Assembly: GCF_001889545.1 (NCBI RefSeq)
Contig: NZ_CP018194.1
Span: forward strand, 2,630,001 to 2,694,000
Length of the DNA stretch: 64,000 nt
Source of the DNA: Granulibacter bethesdensis
Lineage (GTDB): Bacteria; Pseudomonadota; Alphaproteobacteria; Acetobacterales; Acetobacteraceae
Reading direction: 5' to 3'
In this document: in pieces, positions 1-9,829 of the stretch
Layout: the number at the start of each line of letters is the position of its first letter
How positions within the stretch are numbered: the first letter of the stretch is position 1
Notes under the pieces: model-generated
What the model was told of the DNA's origin: nothing
The model's database searches: none
The model's input: only the letters and a program-made list of their open reading frames with translations
Program-made: the position numbers and the translations under genes

Positions 1-110
1 AAATACCCAAAACTAACCCTAAGCCACTGATAAACAATAACTCATACCTGCCAAAACAACCCCAGACACATCACAATCCAACCTAAAAAATCAAAATTTC
101 CACCCAATTA

Positions 111-136
111 AAGCCTATGCGTAAAACGCATGGCTT
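111..136 (-). terminator. Terminator of the alcohol dehydrogenase gene
   Basis: An inverted repeat (AAGCC-ATGCG arms around a TTTTA loop, one extra base in one arm) lies about 10 bases beyond the stop of the minus-strand alcohol dehydrogenase gene. On the minus strand it is followed by TTTAATT, so it reads as a modest Rho-independent terminator. The rest of bases 1-147 is AT-rich and I see no gene in it. Confidence 0.6.
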
Positions 137-147
137 AAAAAGTTGCC

Positions 148-1200
148 TCACTCCTCTCGTAGCGAGGCCATGTCGATGACAAAGCGGTATTTCACGTCGC
201 TCCGCAGCATCCGCTCATAGGCTGTGTTGATGTCCTGTATCCGGATCACCTCGATATCCGCCGCAATACCTCGGCTGGCGCAGAAATCGAGCATCTCCTG
301 GGTTTCCGGGATTCCACCAATCAGGGAGCCGGCAAAGTTGCGGCGCTTGAAGATCAGGCTGAACACGGCCACCGGCAATGGATGCTCCGGCGCACCAACC
401 TGAACCAGCGTGCCATCGCGCTTCAGCAACGCGAGATAGTCGTCGATTGGATGCTGTGCCGCCACGCAGTCGAGAATCAGATCAAAGCGATTGGCCTGCT
501 GCCCCATCTCCTCCGCATTGCGGGACACCACAACCTCATGGGCGCCGAGACGGAGTGCATCTTCCTTCTTGCCGGGGCTGGTGGTGAACAGCACCACATG
601 TGCACCCATAGCTCTTGCCAGCTTCACGCCCATATGGCCGAGGCCACCAAGTCCCACGACTCCTACGACCTGACCGGGTCCGACCTTCCAATGGCGCAGT
701 GGGGAATAGGTCGTGATCCCGGCACAGAGCAAAGGCGCAGCCGCAGCCGGATCCAGCCCCTCCGGAATACGCAGCACAAAGGACTCGTCCACGACGATAC
801 TGTCGGCATAGCCCCCGAAAGTAGGGCCACCGATCACGGGATCCTGGCCGTTATAGGTCGGGTTGAAGCCTGTCTCGCAATACTGCTCCAGACCGTCGCG
901 GCAGGATACGCAACTGCCGCAGGACCCGACCATACAGCCGACACCCACCATGTCACCGACCCGGAATTTTGTGACTTCGGCCCCGGCCTCCACCACGACT
1001 CCGACGATTTCATGGCCGGGAATGCAGGGATAGACCGTGTTGTGCCACTCATTACGCGCCGTATGGAGATCAGAGTGACAAACGCCGCAATACCGAATGT
1101 CGATCCTGACATCGCGTGGTCCGGTATCGCGACGTTGAAAAACCGTTCTGGCCAAAGGCCTGTCAGCAGCTTCGGCGCTGAAACCCGTACATGTCAGCAT
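148..1200 (-). CDS. Zinc-dependent NAD(P) alcohol dehydrogenase
   Basis: A 350-residue medium-chain alcohol/aldehyde reductase of the YahK / cinnamyl-alcohol-dehydrogenase group, interconverting alcohols and aldehydes in the cytoplasm. Visible catalytic zinc ligands are Cys38 (CGVCHSD), His63 (GHE) and Cys159. The structural zinc cysteines are Cys94, 97, 100 and 108. The nucleotide-binding loop GLGGLGHMG is near residues 183-191. The length is normal for the family. The ATG at 1200 has an AGGA about 8 bases upstream. The gene is followed by its own hairpin terminator and preceded by a 118-base gap, so it is probably monocistronic. The specific substrate cannot be read from the sequence; acetic acid bacteria carry many such enzymes. 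Confidence 0.93.
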   Translation of the reverse strand: MLTCTGFSAEAADRPLARTVFQRRDTGPRDVRIDIRYCGVCHSDLHTARNEWHNTVYPCIPGHEIVGVVVEAGAEVTKFRVGDMVGVGCMVGSCGSCVSCRDGLEQYCETGFNPTYNGQDPVIGGPTFGGYADSIVVDESFVLRIPEGLDPAAAAPLLCAGITTYSPLRHWKVGPGQVVGVVGLGGLGHMGVKLARAMGAHVVLFTTSPGKKEDALRLGAHEVVVSRNAEEMGQQANRFDLILDCVAAQHPIDDYLALLKRDGTLVQVGAPEHPLPVAVFSLIFKRRNFAGSLIGGIPETQEMLDFCASRGIAADIEVIRIQDINTAYERMLRSDVKYRFVIDMASLREE

Positions 1201-1318
1201 AGGGCGTTCCTGTTCCCATCTTTGGTGGCAACACCCTAACGCTAAGGCAGGTTATATTCAAACAGGTATTCTTATATTGATTCGATTGCAGAACAGCTAC
1301 GCGATTGCTGCTTCTCCA

Positions 1319-2197
1319 TCACGCCTGCGCGGCCCTACGGGTTGAGACCCGGGCCAGCGCCGCCCAATCCCAATGCCCTTCACCATGGGCGAGGCTGTCG
1401 AGATGATTGTCCCTCAGCACGCTGGCGATCGGCAGCGGCACACGGACATTTTCCGCCGCCTCCATCGTGAGGCGTACATCCTTGAGGCCAAGAGAGAGTT
1501 TGAACCCCGCCGGCTCATACCGGTTTTCAGCAATGGCGGCCCCATATCCCTTGTAAACCGGAGCCGCAAAAAGCGTGGATGTAATCAGGTCAATGAAATC
1601 GGCTTTCGCGATTCCATATCCCTGGGACAAGGCAATACCTTCCCCCATCGCACTGATAGCGCTTGCAATCATGGTGTTGACAGCCAGCTTGACGGCATTG
1701 GCCTGCTCGGGACGATCCCCGAATGTCCATTTTCTTTGGCCAAGAATATCAAAAAGAGGCTGGACATCACGCAGAGTCCCGGCCTCGCCGGCGGTCAGGA
1801 TGTTGAGCTGACCAGCCTCGGCAACATTCACACGCCCAAGCACCGGCGCCGAGACATAGCGCACGCCCTTTTCACGATGGCACTGCTCCAGATCGACAGC
1901 ACAGGCCACTGATACTGTGGCCATATTGATATGGATGGCCCCCGGCTTCATCGCCTCCAGCCCGCCAGCATCAATCATAACAGCACGGGTGGCCACATCA
2001 TCCGACAGCATGGAGATGACCACATCTGCCCCCGCGCAGGTATCGCGAGGCGTCACCCCGGCCACAGCGCCTTCGCCCACCAACGCTGAGACAGAGTCCG
2101 GGGAGCGGTTCCAGACCCGGACCCGATAGCCAGCCTTCACCAGATTGGCAGCCATGGGCTTGCCCATCGTGCCAAGCCCCAGAAATCCGATTTCCAT
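1319..2197 (-). CDS. NAD(P)-dependent 3-hydroxyisobutyrate-dehydrogenase-family reductase
   Basis: A 292-residue beta-hydroxyacid dehydrogenase family protein (3-hydroxyisobutyrate, tartronate-semialdehyde or glyoxylate/succinic-semialdehyde reductase type). The N-terminal dinucleotide fold has GFLGLGTMG at residues 4-12. The conserved lysine segment KLAVNTM follows in the C-terminal helical domain. I place the start at the ATG at 2197 because GAGGAG lies 7 bases upstream and the Rossmann fold begins immediately; the frame stays open 16 codons further upstream without a better site. The substrate is uncertain: this family is broad and the neighbours (alcohol dehydrogenase, porin) do not decide it. 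Confidence 0.9.
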   Translation of the reverse strand: MEIGFLGLGTMGKPMAANLVKAGYRVRVWNRSPDSVSALVGEGAVAGVTPRDTCAGADVVISMLSDDVATRAVMIDAGGLEAMKPGAIHINMATVSVACAVDLEQCHREKGVRYVSAPVLGRVNVAEAGQLNILTAGEAGTLRDVQPLFDILGQRKWTFGDRPEQANAVKLAVNTMIASAISAMGEGIALSQGYGIAKADFIDLITSTLFAAPVYKGYGAAIAENRYEPAGFKLSLGLKDVRLTMEAAENVRVPLPIASVLRDNHLDSLAHGEGHWDWAALARVSTRRAAQA

Positions 2198-2293
2198 TCC
2201 GCGTCTCCTCATGGTCAGAGCTCTGCATACTCTACACGGCAACAAGCGGTTTTTTACCGCCTGCTCCGCAAACCATGAGGAATCTGACTGCTC

Positions 2294-3736
2294 TTACAGG
2301 CCCAGCATAGCCCCGAACGGCAGAATGAACGTGCCACCCACGAAGACGCCATCCTGCGGACGCTTGGCGGCGGTCGGCGTATAGTAGGAGTTCGGGTTGA
2401 CGATGTAATCGAACACCGGCTCGAACGCGACGGCGGAGTAAAGCTGGATATGCGCGTTCAGCTCGAAAATCGCCTTGTCGCGGGAGAAGTCACCGCCGGT
2501 GCCTCCGGCCACGGCATTGGCCTGCGCCAGATAGTTGGCCAGCGCGCCCGTCATCCGCTCCCACTTGATCTTGACGCCGAAACGATCATTGGGACGGCTC
2601 TGGAAAGGTGCCTGCAAGGTCGCCCCGACATAGAGATCAGATTGAATAGGAGCCGTTGCATCCAGACCCAGCCCAAGTCCGCTGTAAAGCACCAGCGCAG
2701 TCGGGGTCATAGTTTTAACTTTGCCGCCATCCGCACGCCACACTGTCTGCTGAGTATTCAGCACCAGCCCCTGCGTACCATGGGTCTGGCGGAGCGGATC
2801 ACCCGGAAAATAGGCTTTAGGCTGACCGGAGGCGGTCTTGAAGGAATTATGATCCGCATTGTTGTAAAATGCGGTCAAAGAATAGCTGCCAGGATAGGCT
2901 GAATTACTGAAATCGGTTTTCTCGCCGATTTCAACCATGGTCAACGCGCCCTTCGGCGTTTCCAGACCCCAATCCCACCCGCTGCGGCTGTTCGCATTCG
3001 GATTGGTGGCGAAAGATCCCGCCTCAACATACCAGCCCGGGCTGAAAGCGTAGCTGACCCTGCCGCCCCACATTGAATACTGCGGAGAAATATAGCCCGC
3101 GTTGATATAAAGAACGTCCTGATAACAGCTGTTGATCACCTGACAGTTCGGAGCCGCGAAATACCGGTTCGGATGTGTGCGGCCCGCTTCGATGACCAGC
3201 TTGTCATCCAGAAGATGCTGTTCATAGGTTAACAGAGACAACTGATTGGGACGAAGATTATAGGGAGGCGGATAACCGATACTGTTATCGCCGATCTCAC
3301 CCGAGATCAGAACGTTGGAGCGCAGGGTGAAAATCGTTTCCTCGAAATGGAACGTTCCACCCTTGATGCCAAGAATTTTTTCCAGATCAGCATCGGCTCC
3401 GACAATCAGATAACCTGAATTCGCAGTATTGCCGGTATAGGTACCCGCGCTCGGATTGGCTTCCATGAAATCGAGAAACGTCCCGTGCAGCTTCAGCCCT
3501 GATGCGCGAAGCCTGCGCGAGAACGGGGCCAGGATTTCCTCTTTTTTCTCCTCCGGTGTCAGCCTCGGCTTCGTCAGCCCCTCCACCACGCGGGGATTGA
3601 AATTACCCTCTGCATCCGGCTTGCGTAAAACGCCCGATGTCTGGGCATGGGCAATACTGCCGCCGGCCAGCACCATATTGATCATCACCATGGCCGTCAC
3701 AGCGGCCCGCCGCCCTGTCTGCCTACCCATCGCCAT
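2294..3736 (-). CDS. oprB: Carbohydrate-selective porin, OprB family
   Basis: A 480-residue outer-membrane porin of the OprB family. It begins with a basic and hydrophobic signal peptide ending near AHA-QTS (about residue 32). A beta-barrel sequence rich in aromatic and Gly residues follows, ending in a short aromatic/hydrophobic C-terminus as usual for barrels. OprB porins admit glucose and other sugars or polyols to the periplasm, which fits acetic acid bacteria that oxidise them there. The ATG at 3736 is preferred over the GTG one codon upstream because a GGGGGGAG sits 8 bases before it. The region between this gene and poxB contains a perfect 26-base palindrome that may be its operator. 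Confidence 0.9.
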   Translation of the reverse strand: MAMGRQTGRRAAVTAMVMINMVLAGGSIAHAQTSGVLRKPDAEGNFNPRVVEGLTKPRLTPEEKKEEILAPFSRRLRASGLKLHGTFLDFMEANPSAGTYTGNTANSGYLIVGADADLEKILGIKGGTFHFEETIFTLRSNVLISGEIGDNSIGYPPPYNLRPNQLSLLTYEQHLLDDKLVIEAGRTHPNRYFAAPNCQVINSCYQDVLYINAGYISPQYSMWGGRVSYAFSPGWYVEAGSFATNPNANSRSGWDWGLETPKGALTMVEIGEKTDFSNSAYPGSYSLTAFYNNADHNSFKTASGQPKAYFPGDPLRQTHGTQGLVLNTQQTVWRADGGKVKTMTPTALVLYSGLGLGLDATAPIQSDLYVGATLQAPFQSRPNDRFGVKIKWERMTGALANYLAQANAVAGGTGGDFSRDKAIFELNAHIQLYSAVAFEPVFDYIVNPNSYYTPTAAKRPQDGVFVGGTFILPFGAMLGL

Positions 3737-3859
3737 CACTCGTCTCCCCCCAGTAAAGAAGCAGGACGACTGACTTTTCTTCCCGATCAGATTGATTCGA
3801 TGCGTTCTGAAAAGCGCATTCGTTCTTCTGTCGTGATGATGAGTGGATCAGACAGGACA

Positions 3860-3885
3860 GAGGATACGTCATATGACGTATCCTC
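3860..3885. promoter_or_regulatory. Perfect 26-bp palindrome in the poxB-oprB gap
   Basis: A 13+13 base perfect dyad centred on CATATG lies 24 bases beyond the poxB stop and about 124 bases upstream of the oprB start. No T-run follows it on either strand, so it does not look like a Rho-independent terminator. A dimeric regulator site for oprB or an mRNA 3' hairpin for poxB are the alternatives. Confidence 0.45.
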
Positions 3886-3909
3886 CCCCTCATGTATCAG
3901 GGCGTCCCC

Positions 3910-5643
3910 TCAGCGGAACAGGTTGGTGCGCGCCATCTCCAGCACGGAATCGCCACGGCCACTCATCACCGCGCGCAGCATGTAAAGGCTGAAGCCCTTG
4001 ATCTGCTCCGGGCTGACTTTCGGCGGCATGGACAGTTCCTGACGATTGACCACCGCATCCAGCAAAGCCGGCCCGGGATGGTTCAGAATATCCCGCACGG
4101 CCTCATCCAGCTTGCCCGGATCCTCGACCCTGCGCGCATACACGCCGCAGGCACGGGCCATGGCTGCGAAATCGGGGTTGTCCAGCGCCACGCCGCTTTC
4201 CAGCAGACCTGCCGCCTTCATCTCCATTTCGACAAAGCCGAGCGTGCCATTGTTGAACACCACGATTTTCACAGGCAGGCGATGCTGAACCAGCGTCAGG
4301 AAATCGCCCATCAACATGGCGAAACCGCCATCGCCCGACATGGAAACGATCTGCCGTCCAGGTTCAGCCACCTGCGCTCCGATCGCCTGAGGCAGCGCAT
4401 TGGCCATCGATCCATGCGCAAAAGAACCGAGCAGGCGGCGGCGGCCATTCATCTTCAGATAGCGTGCGGCCCAGATGGTCGGCGTGCCGACATCACAGGC
4501 AAAGACAGCATCCTCACTGGCGTGCTCGCTGAGAAGCCGGGCCACGTGCTGCGGATGTATCGGGGGACGGCCCGCCTTTCCATCAGCCAGATCATCCAGA
4601 CCTTTCCGGGCCTTCAGGTAATGCTTACGGCAGGTATCCAGATGCGCCGTATCCTGTTTGGCTTTCAGACGCGGCAGCAGGGCACTGATCGTGGCACTGA
4701 CATCACCCACAACACCGAGATCAATCCGGGTGCGACGGCCCAGATTTTCCGGACGCAGATCGACCTGCGCGATTTTTGCCTCTTCCGGGAAAAACTGCCG
4801 ATACGGAAAATCGGTCCCGAGCATCAGCAGCATGTCACATGATTCCATGGCGTAGTAACCGGACGAAAATCCGATTAATCCCGTCATGCCGACATCATAG
4901 GGATTGTCGTATTCGATCCATTCCTTACCACCAAGCGCATGCACGACAGGAGCTTTCAAATGCTCCGCCAGCGCCACCACCTCATCATGCGCACCGCGGC
5001 AGCCGCGTCCACACATCAGTGTGACCTTACCAGCTGCCTCCAGCAGTGCTGTCAGGGCATTCAGCGATTCTTCAGAGGGAGACGTCACCGGGGGCTCCGG
5101 ACAGAGCGCCGTTTTCGTCGCGACCACCGGCGCTGGAACCTTCTTCATCGCGACGTCACCGGGGATCACAATCACCGCCACACCACGATGGCCGATAGCG
5201 GCCCGAATCGCGGTGTTCAAGGTACGGGGCATCTGATCGGGGTCAGAGACTGTTTCGCAATAGACACTGCATTCCCGGAACAATGCTTCCGGTCTGGTCT
5301 CCTGAAAGTAGTTCGAACCGATTTCCGCCGTCGGAATATGGGCGGCAATCGCCAGCATCGGGGTGCGAGAGCGCTGCGCATCATACAAGCCGTTGATCAG
5401 ATGCAGGTTGCCCGGCCCGCAGGAACCGGCGCAGACTGCGATCTGGCCAGTCAATTGAGAGTCCGCGCCGGCCGCAAAGGCCGCGGATTCTTCATGGCGC
5501 ACATGGATCCAGTCCATGTCCGGCCGTCGTCGCAATGCCTCCGTGATAGCGTTCAGGCTGTCGCCCACAACACCATAGACGCGCCGGACACCGATCACGT
5601 GCAGTGTCTCAGCCAGTATTTCCGCGACTGTTGATTCGGCCAT
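3910..5643 (-). CDS. poxB: Pyruvate dehydrogenase (quinone) / pyruvate oxidase, ThDP enzyme
   Basis: A 577-residue thiamine-diphosphate enzyme close to E. coli PoxB (572 residues), which oxidatively decarboxylates pyruvate to acetate and passes electrons through FAD to membrane ubiquinone. The catalytic Glu is at residue 51 (RHEES). The central FAD-binding domain follows. The ThDP/Mg motif runs from GDG at 437-439 to NN at 464-465. The C-terminal tail of about 25 residues corresponds to the membrane-associating end of PoxB. Acetate formation from pyruvate at the membrane fits an acetic acid bacterium. A different ThDP family member (acetolactate synthase or a decarboxylase) is possible but less likely given full-length PoxB-like features. 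Confidence 0.88.
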   Translation of the reverse strand: MAESTVAEILAETLHVIGVRRVYGVVGDSLNAITEALRRRPDMDWIHVRHEESAAFAAGADSQLTGQIAVCAGSCGPGNLHLINGLYDAQRSRTPMLAIAAHIPTAEIGSNYFQETRPEALFRECSVYCETVSDPDQMPRTLNTAIRAAIGHRGVAVIVIPGDVAMKKVPAPVVATKTALCPEPPVTSPSEESLNALTALLEAAGKVTLMCGRGCRGAHDEVVALAEHLKAPVVHALGGKEWIEYDNPYDVGMTGLIGFSSGYYAMESCDMLLMLGTDFPYRQFFPEEAKIAQVDLRPENLGRRTRIDLGVVGDVSATISALLPRLKAKQDTAHLDTCRKHYLKARKGLDDLADGKAGRPPIHPQHVARLLSEHASEDAVFACDVGTPTIWAARYLKMNGRRRLLGSFAHGSMANALPQAIGAQVAEPGRQIVSMSGDGGFAMLMGDFLTLVQHRLPVKIVVFNNGTLGFVEMEMKAAGLLESGVALDNPDFAAMARACGVYARRVEDPGKLDEAVRDILNHPGPALLDAVVNRQELSMPPKVSPEQIKGFSLYMLRAVMSGRGDSVLEMARTNLFR

Positions 5644-5723
5644 CAGAAGCTCTGTCCCTTTGCTGCAGGGTACTGAGCATGCACGAAACAGGCGCAGTAT
5701 GCGCTCTGCAAATTTACCCTGCG

Positions 5724-5753
5724 CAAAAAAATCCCTCGCCCAAGCGAGGGATT
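5724..5753 (-). terminator. Rho-independent terminator after the nitronate-monooxygenase-type gene
   Basis: The minus strand reads a 10-base stem AATCCCTCGC with a four-base loop, then TTTTTTT, just 21 bases beyond the stop at 5775. This is a strong intrinsic terminator separating this gene from poxB. Confidence 0.88.
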
Positions 5754-5774
5754 AACAACCGCCAGAAATCCAGC

Positions 5775-7187
5775 TCAGCGCCCGGTCATGATCCGGTCAA
5801 CAAGCTGCTTGACGGTGGGGATGAAGCCGTTCGCATAAAACGGGTCAGTGCCGAACCGATAGGCATTGTGACCGCTGAACATCAGATTGTCCTCGATCAC
5901 GTCCGGGTCATTCTTGTGATGCCCGATCGTCTGCAAGGTCTTCTGAATGCAGAAACTGCGCGGATCAGCCTTGCGGCCATTGGTATGGTTCTCGGAACGC
6001 TGGCTCCAGTTGGAGAAACGACATTCCGTCAGGCACCCCATGCACGCGACCTGATCGGCCTGGATTGTGGCAGCCTGATCGGGGGTGACGAAAATCAGCG
6101 TGGAATCGGGTGTGCGCAGAGCCTCGATAAATCCGGCCTGTTCCCATTCCTGCACCCGCCGGAGATCGGCTGGGGTCAGATAGACGGGACGCTTGCGTGG
6201 CCCCACCCCATACACCGCCGTATGCTCGCCGATCGCCTCACCCGTGTAGGCAACCTGACGGTCGCTGCGGGCGCGGAGTTCCTGCATAAAACGATTGTTC
6301 ACGGCCGACGAGTAAAACCCGGTCGGACTGAACGGGTTCAGGAACACATCCCCCGGTTTCAGGGAAAGCAACTTGGCCTTCCATTGCTCCGATACCGGGC
6401 TTTCGCGGGTGAGCAGGGGACGGGTGCCAAACTGGAAGGCGACGGGGCCGAGTTCGGGATTATCGATCCAGTCTTCCCACTCCTCCAGCCACCAGACGCC
6501 ACCCGCCATGATGATGGGGGTCTCGCCAAGGCCGAACTGACGCATCTGGTTGCGCAGCGCCAGCACGCGGGGATAGGGATCTTCCGGCCGGTTCGGATCT
6601 TCCGTATTGGAAAGCCCGTTATGGCCGCCCGCAAGCCAGGGATCTTCATACACCACGCCGCCCAGCAGACTGGCGGCCTTGTGGTAGGCGCGCTTCCACA
6701 GCGCATTGAAGGCGCGCGCGGAGGAAACGATCGGGTAATAATGAATGCCGAAATGGGTAGCGATCTCGGACAGGCGATACGGCATGCCGGCACCGCAGGT
6801 CAGGCCATGCACCAGACCTTTCGCGCCTTCCAGAATGCCTGTGATCACCCGCTCCGCCCCGCCCATCTCCCACAGGATATTGGCGTGGATGCGGCCCCGG
6901 CCGTTGGATTCCTCATGCGCCTGCCGGGCCTGCTCAATCCCGCCGCGAATGGCGTAATCAACCAGTTCGTCATGCCGTTCCCGACGGGTACGGCCCCGGT
7001 AGATCTGTTCGATCAGCCGGCCACTGGAATCATGGCTGTCAGCGTTCACCGCGCTGAAGGTTCCCACCCCACCGGCAGACGCCCAGCAGCCGGAAGAACG
7101 TCCGTTGGAAACAGCAATGCCCTTGCCGCCTTCCACCAGCGGCAGAACGTCAACACCGCCCATACGGATCGCGTTAATGGCCTTCAT
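5775..7187 (-). CDS. Nitronate-monooxygenase / 2-nitropropane-dioxygenase-type flavin oxidoreductase
   Basis: A 470-residue FMN-dependent TIM-barrel protein of the NAD(P)H-dependent flavin oxidoreductase / nitronate monooxygenase superfamily. The early GGKGIAVSNG segment and the Gly-rich SAGGVGTFS, GLTCGAGMP and IIMAGG segments match that fold. It is about 100 residues longer than typical nitronate monooxygenases. The extension (residues about 375-470) carries a cysteine cluster CMGCLTEC plus a later Cys, which resembles an Fe-S or zinc site. The start is the ATG at 7187, with GAGAG upstream, rather than the adjacent GTG. Function beyond a flavin oxidoreductase is not established; the Cys-rich C-terminus argues against a plain nitronate monooxygenase. 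Confidence 0.85.
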   Translation of the reverse strand: MKAINAIRMGGVDVLPLVEGGKGIAVSNGRSSGCWASAGGVGTFSAVNADSHDSSGRLIEQIYRGRTRRERHDELVDYAIRGGIEQARQAHEESNGRGRIHANILWEMGGAERVITGILEGAKGLVHGLTCGAGMPYRLSEIATHFGIHYYPIVSSARAFNALWKRAYHKAASLLGGVVYEDPWLAGGHNGLSNTEDPNRPEDPYPRVLALRNQMRQFGLGETPIIMAGGVWWLEEWEDWIDNPELGPVAFQFGTRPLLTRESPVSEQWKAKLLSLKPGDVFLNPFSPTGFYSSAVNNRFMQELRARSDRQVAYTGEAIGEHTAVYGVGPRKRPVYLTPADLRRVQEWEQAGFIEALRTPDSTLIFVTPDQAATIQADQVACMGCLTECRFSNWSQRSENHTNGRKADPRSFCIQKTLQTIGHHKNDPDVIEDNLMFSGHNAYRFGTDPFYANGFIPTVKQLVDRIMTGR

Positions 7188-7311
7188 CACTCACTCTCTT
7201 CCGCAATCTGCCAGAACCCGGGAGGAGGTCTGACCGATCCTGACCGTCTCCGGTCCTTATCAGCGTCTCCGGCAGGCTGCCCCTGAACGGAACAGCCCGC
7301 CAGATCACGTC

Positions 7312-9474
7312 TTACTCAGCCAGATCGCCCTCGCCGCGACCATTTCTGCCACCTTTGGGGCCGACCTTGTCAGAGATGTCCTCGCCCGTGGCCTGATCAA
7401 CCACCCGCATGGACAGTTTCACCTTGCCGCGATCGTCAAAGCCGAGAACCTTCACCTTCACCGCATCACCGACATTGATGACGTCGGAGGTCTTGTTGAC
7501 CCGGCCCTGCTGAAGCTCGCTGATATGCACCAGCCCGTCGCGAGAGCCGAGGAAATTGACAAAGGCGCCGAAATCAGCGGTCTTCACCACCTTGCCGTTG
7601 TAGATCTTGCCCACTTCCGGTTCGGCCACGATGCCCTGAATACGATCAATCGCCTTCTGGGTGCTTTCCTCGCTGGTCGAGGCGATCTTGATGGTTCCAT
7701 CATCCTCGATATCGATCTTCGCACCGGAGAATTCAACGATCTCCCGGATCACCTTGCCGCCGGTGCCGATCACTTCGCGGATCTTTTCCTTCGGCACGTT
7801 GATGACGGTGATGCGCGGCGCAGTCGCGGCGACGGAGCCACGGGCACCGGTGATCGCCTTCGCCATTTCGCCCAGAATGTGCATGCGGCCGTCACGGGCC
7901 TGCTGCAGGGCGATGCGCATGATCTCGGTGGTGATGGAGGTGATCTTGATGTCCATCTGCAGGGAGGTCACGCCCTGCTCGGTTCCGGCCACCTTGAAGT
8001 CCATGTCACCAAGGTGATCTTCATCGCCGAGAATGTCGGACAACACGGCAAAGGCGCGATCTTCCTTGATCAGGCCCATGGCGATACCCGCCACCGGACG
8101 CTTCAGCGGCACGCCCGCATCCATCAGCGCCAGAGAGGAACCGCACACGGTCGCCATGGAGGACGAGCCGTTGCTCTCCGTGATCTCACTGACCACGCGC
8201 AGGGTGTAGGGGAAGGCGTCCTTGGCCGGCAGCACCGGATGAACGGCACGCCAGGCCAGCTTGCCATGGCCGATTTCACGACGGCCCGGGCTGCCCATAC
8301 GACCGGCCTCACCCACGGAGTAGGGAGGGAAGTTGTAGTGCAGCATGAAGTGGCTGCGATATTCGCCGGTCAGGGCGTCCACCACCTGCTCATCCTGCCC
8401 GGTGCCCAGCGTGGCCACGCAGAGCGCCTGCGTTTCACCACGGGTGAACAGCGCGGAGCCATGGGCGCGCGGCAGAATGCCGACCTCGCCGATGATCGGG
8501 CGCACAGTGCGGGTATCACGGCCATCAATGCGGATACCGGTGTCGAGGATCGCGTTACGGACGATATCCGCTTCCAGATCCTTCAGCATCGACTTCGCAA
8601 TGGATTCCTCCGGCGTACCGCCGATACCCAGCGTTTCGATGATCTGCTTCTTGGCGGCGGAAATCTTCTCCTGACGAAGCTGCTTCACCTTTTCCTGATA
8701 GGCATTGCTCAGCAGGGTGCGGCCAGCCTCGTTCAGGCGCTGCTTCAGCGCGACATGCTCCGGATTCTGCTCGGGCAGGCTCCAGGGATCGCGGGCGGCG
8801 TGTTCAGCCAGGGCGATGATCGCATCGATCACCGGCTGGAAGCCTTTATGGCCGAATTCAACAGCGGCCAGCATCTGATCTTCGCTCAGCTCTTCAGCCT
8901 CACTCTCAACCATCAGCACACCTTCCGCGGTGCCGGCGACCACCAGATCCAGCTTGCTTTCGGCGCGCTGCTCAAGGGTAGGGTTCAGTACGAATTCGCC
9001 ATTCACCAGACCGACGCGGGACGCCGCGACCGGGCCGAAGAACGGAATGCCGGACAGGGTCAGCGCCGCGGAGCAACCGATCAGGGCGACGATATCCGGG
9101 TCATTCTCCATATCGTGCGACAGCACGGTGGCGATGACCTGAACCTCGTTATAGAACCCTTCCGGAAACAGCGGGCGGATCGGACGGTCGATCAGGCGGG
9201 AGACCAGTGTCTCATGCTCGCTGGGACGGCCCTCACGCTTGAAGAAGCCACCGGGGATCTTGCCCGCGGCGAAGGCTTTTTCCTGATAGTTGACGGTCAG
9301 CGGGAAGAAATCCTGACCGGCCTTGGCGGATTTCGCACCGACCGCTGTACACAGAACGATGGTGTCACCCAGCCGGGCCAGAACGGCACCGTCGGCCTGA
9401 CGGGCGATCTTGCCCGTTTCCAGTACCAGCGTGCGTCCACCCAGATCGAGTTCCTTGCGGAAATAATTGAACAT
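7312..9474 (-). CDS. pnp: Polyribonucleotide nucleotidyltransferase (PNPase)
   Basis: A 720-residue PNPase, full length, which phosphorolytically degrades RNA 3'-5' in the cytoplasm and joins the degradosome. Two RNase PH-like domains (about residues 5-235 and 310-540) are separated by the helical domain. A KH domain follows with the segment [12 protein letters not shown] (about residue 565). An S1 domain has [16 protein letters not shown] (about residue 630). The C-terminus is a short Gly-rich tail. The ATG at 9474 has GGAG 6 bases upstream. It follows rpsO on the same strand with a 355-base structured leader, the usual rpsO-pnp arrangement in which PNPase and RNase III act on the leader. 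Confidence 0.99.
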   Translation of the reverse strand: MFNYFRKELDLGGRTLVLETGKIARQADGAVLARLGDTIVLCTAVGAKSAKAGQDFFPLTVNYQEKAFAAGKIPGGFFKREGRPSEHETLVSRLIDRPIRPLFPEGFYNEVQVIATVLSHDMENDPDIVALIGCSAALTLSGIPFFGPVAASRVGLVNGEFVLNPTLEQRAESKLDLVVAGTAEGVLMVESEAEELSEDQMLAAVEFGHKGFQPVIDAIIALAEHAARDPWSLPEQNPEHVALKQRLNEAGRTLLSNAYQEKVKQLRQEKISAAKKQIIETLGIGGTPEESIAKSMLKDLEADIVRNAILDTGIRIDGRDTRTVRPIIGEVGILPRAHGSALFTRGETQALCVATLGTGQDEQVVDALTGEYRSHFMLHYNFPPYSVGEAGRMGSPGRREIGHGKLAWRAVHPVLPAKDAFPYTLRVVSEITESNGSSSMATVCGSSLALMDAGVPLKRPVAGIAMGLIKEDRAFAVLSDILGDEDHLGDMDFKVAGTEQGVTSLQMDIKITSITTEIMRIALQQARDGRMHILGEMAKAITGARGSVAATAPRITVINVPKEKIREVIGTGGKVIREIVEFSGAKIDIEDDGTIKIASTSEESTQKAIDRIQGIVAEPEVGKIYNGKVVKTADFGAFVNFLGSRDGLVHISELQQGRVNKTSDVINVGDAVKVKVLGFDDRGKVKLSMRVVDQATGEDISDKVGPKGGRNGRGEGDLAE

Positions 9475-9829
9475 GCAGTCTCCGTCTCTTGCGGTGTTTT
9501 GAGTGCGCTGCGAGGCGGAGTCCGGCGGCTCGGGCTACAGGGATCGCGGCCTGCATGGATGCAGCCGCTTGCCGTGTAGCCGGAGACGCCGATCAAATTC
9601 CGCCACCCGGCGCGGTTCGGTCACTCTCTTACAGGAACAGGCGCGATAGCCCAAATCCTAATCGTCGCACCCTGTCCAGGGTGCGGGGTCCAGAGTGCGC
9701 GGGGGAGAAAAATGCTTCTCCCATGCTCCATCCCTTTTGGCATCCGGCCCTGCCGGAGCATAGGGTTGAAGAAGTCCGGCGGAGGCCAGCCTGGGCTGAC
9801 CCCCTTTATTCCGGTTGGCAACGCCAAAA
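9475..9829 (-). other. Structured rpsO-pnp intergenic region
   Basis: This 355-base stretch has no convincing gene. On the transcribed minus strand it holds three hairpins. One is at 9784-9801, just after rpsO, with 8 pairs including a U-G wobble. One is at 9743-9757. One, the 9-base perfect stem CGCACCCTG, is at 9666-9685. None is followed by a T-run, which fits partial readthrough and RNase III/PNPase control as known for rpsO-pnp in E. coli. Bases 9475-9660 show no further element that I can support. Confidence 0.55.

Noticed and set aside
7525-9579. A 684-codon plus-strand open frame across pnp
   Set aside because: It is the shadow of pnp on the other strand, caused by high-GC codon bias; there is no ribosome site and no family resemblance.
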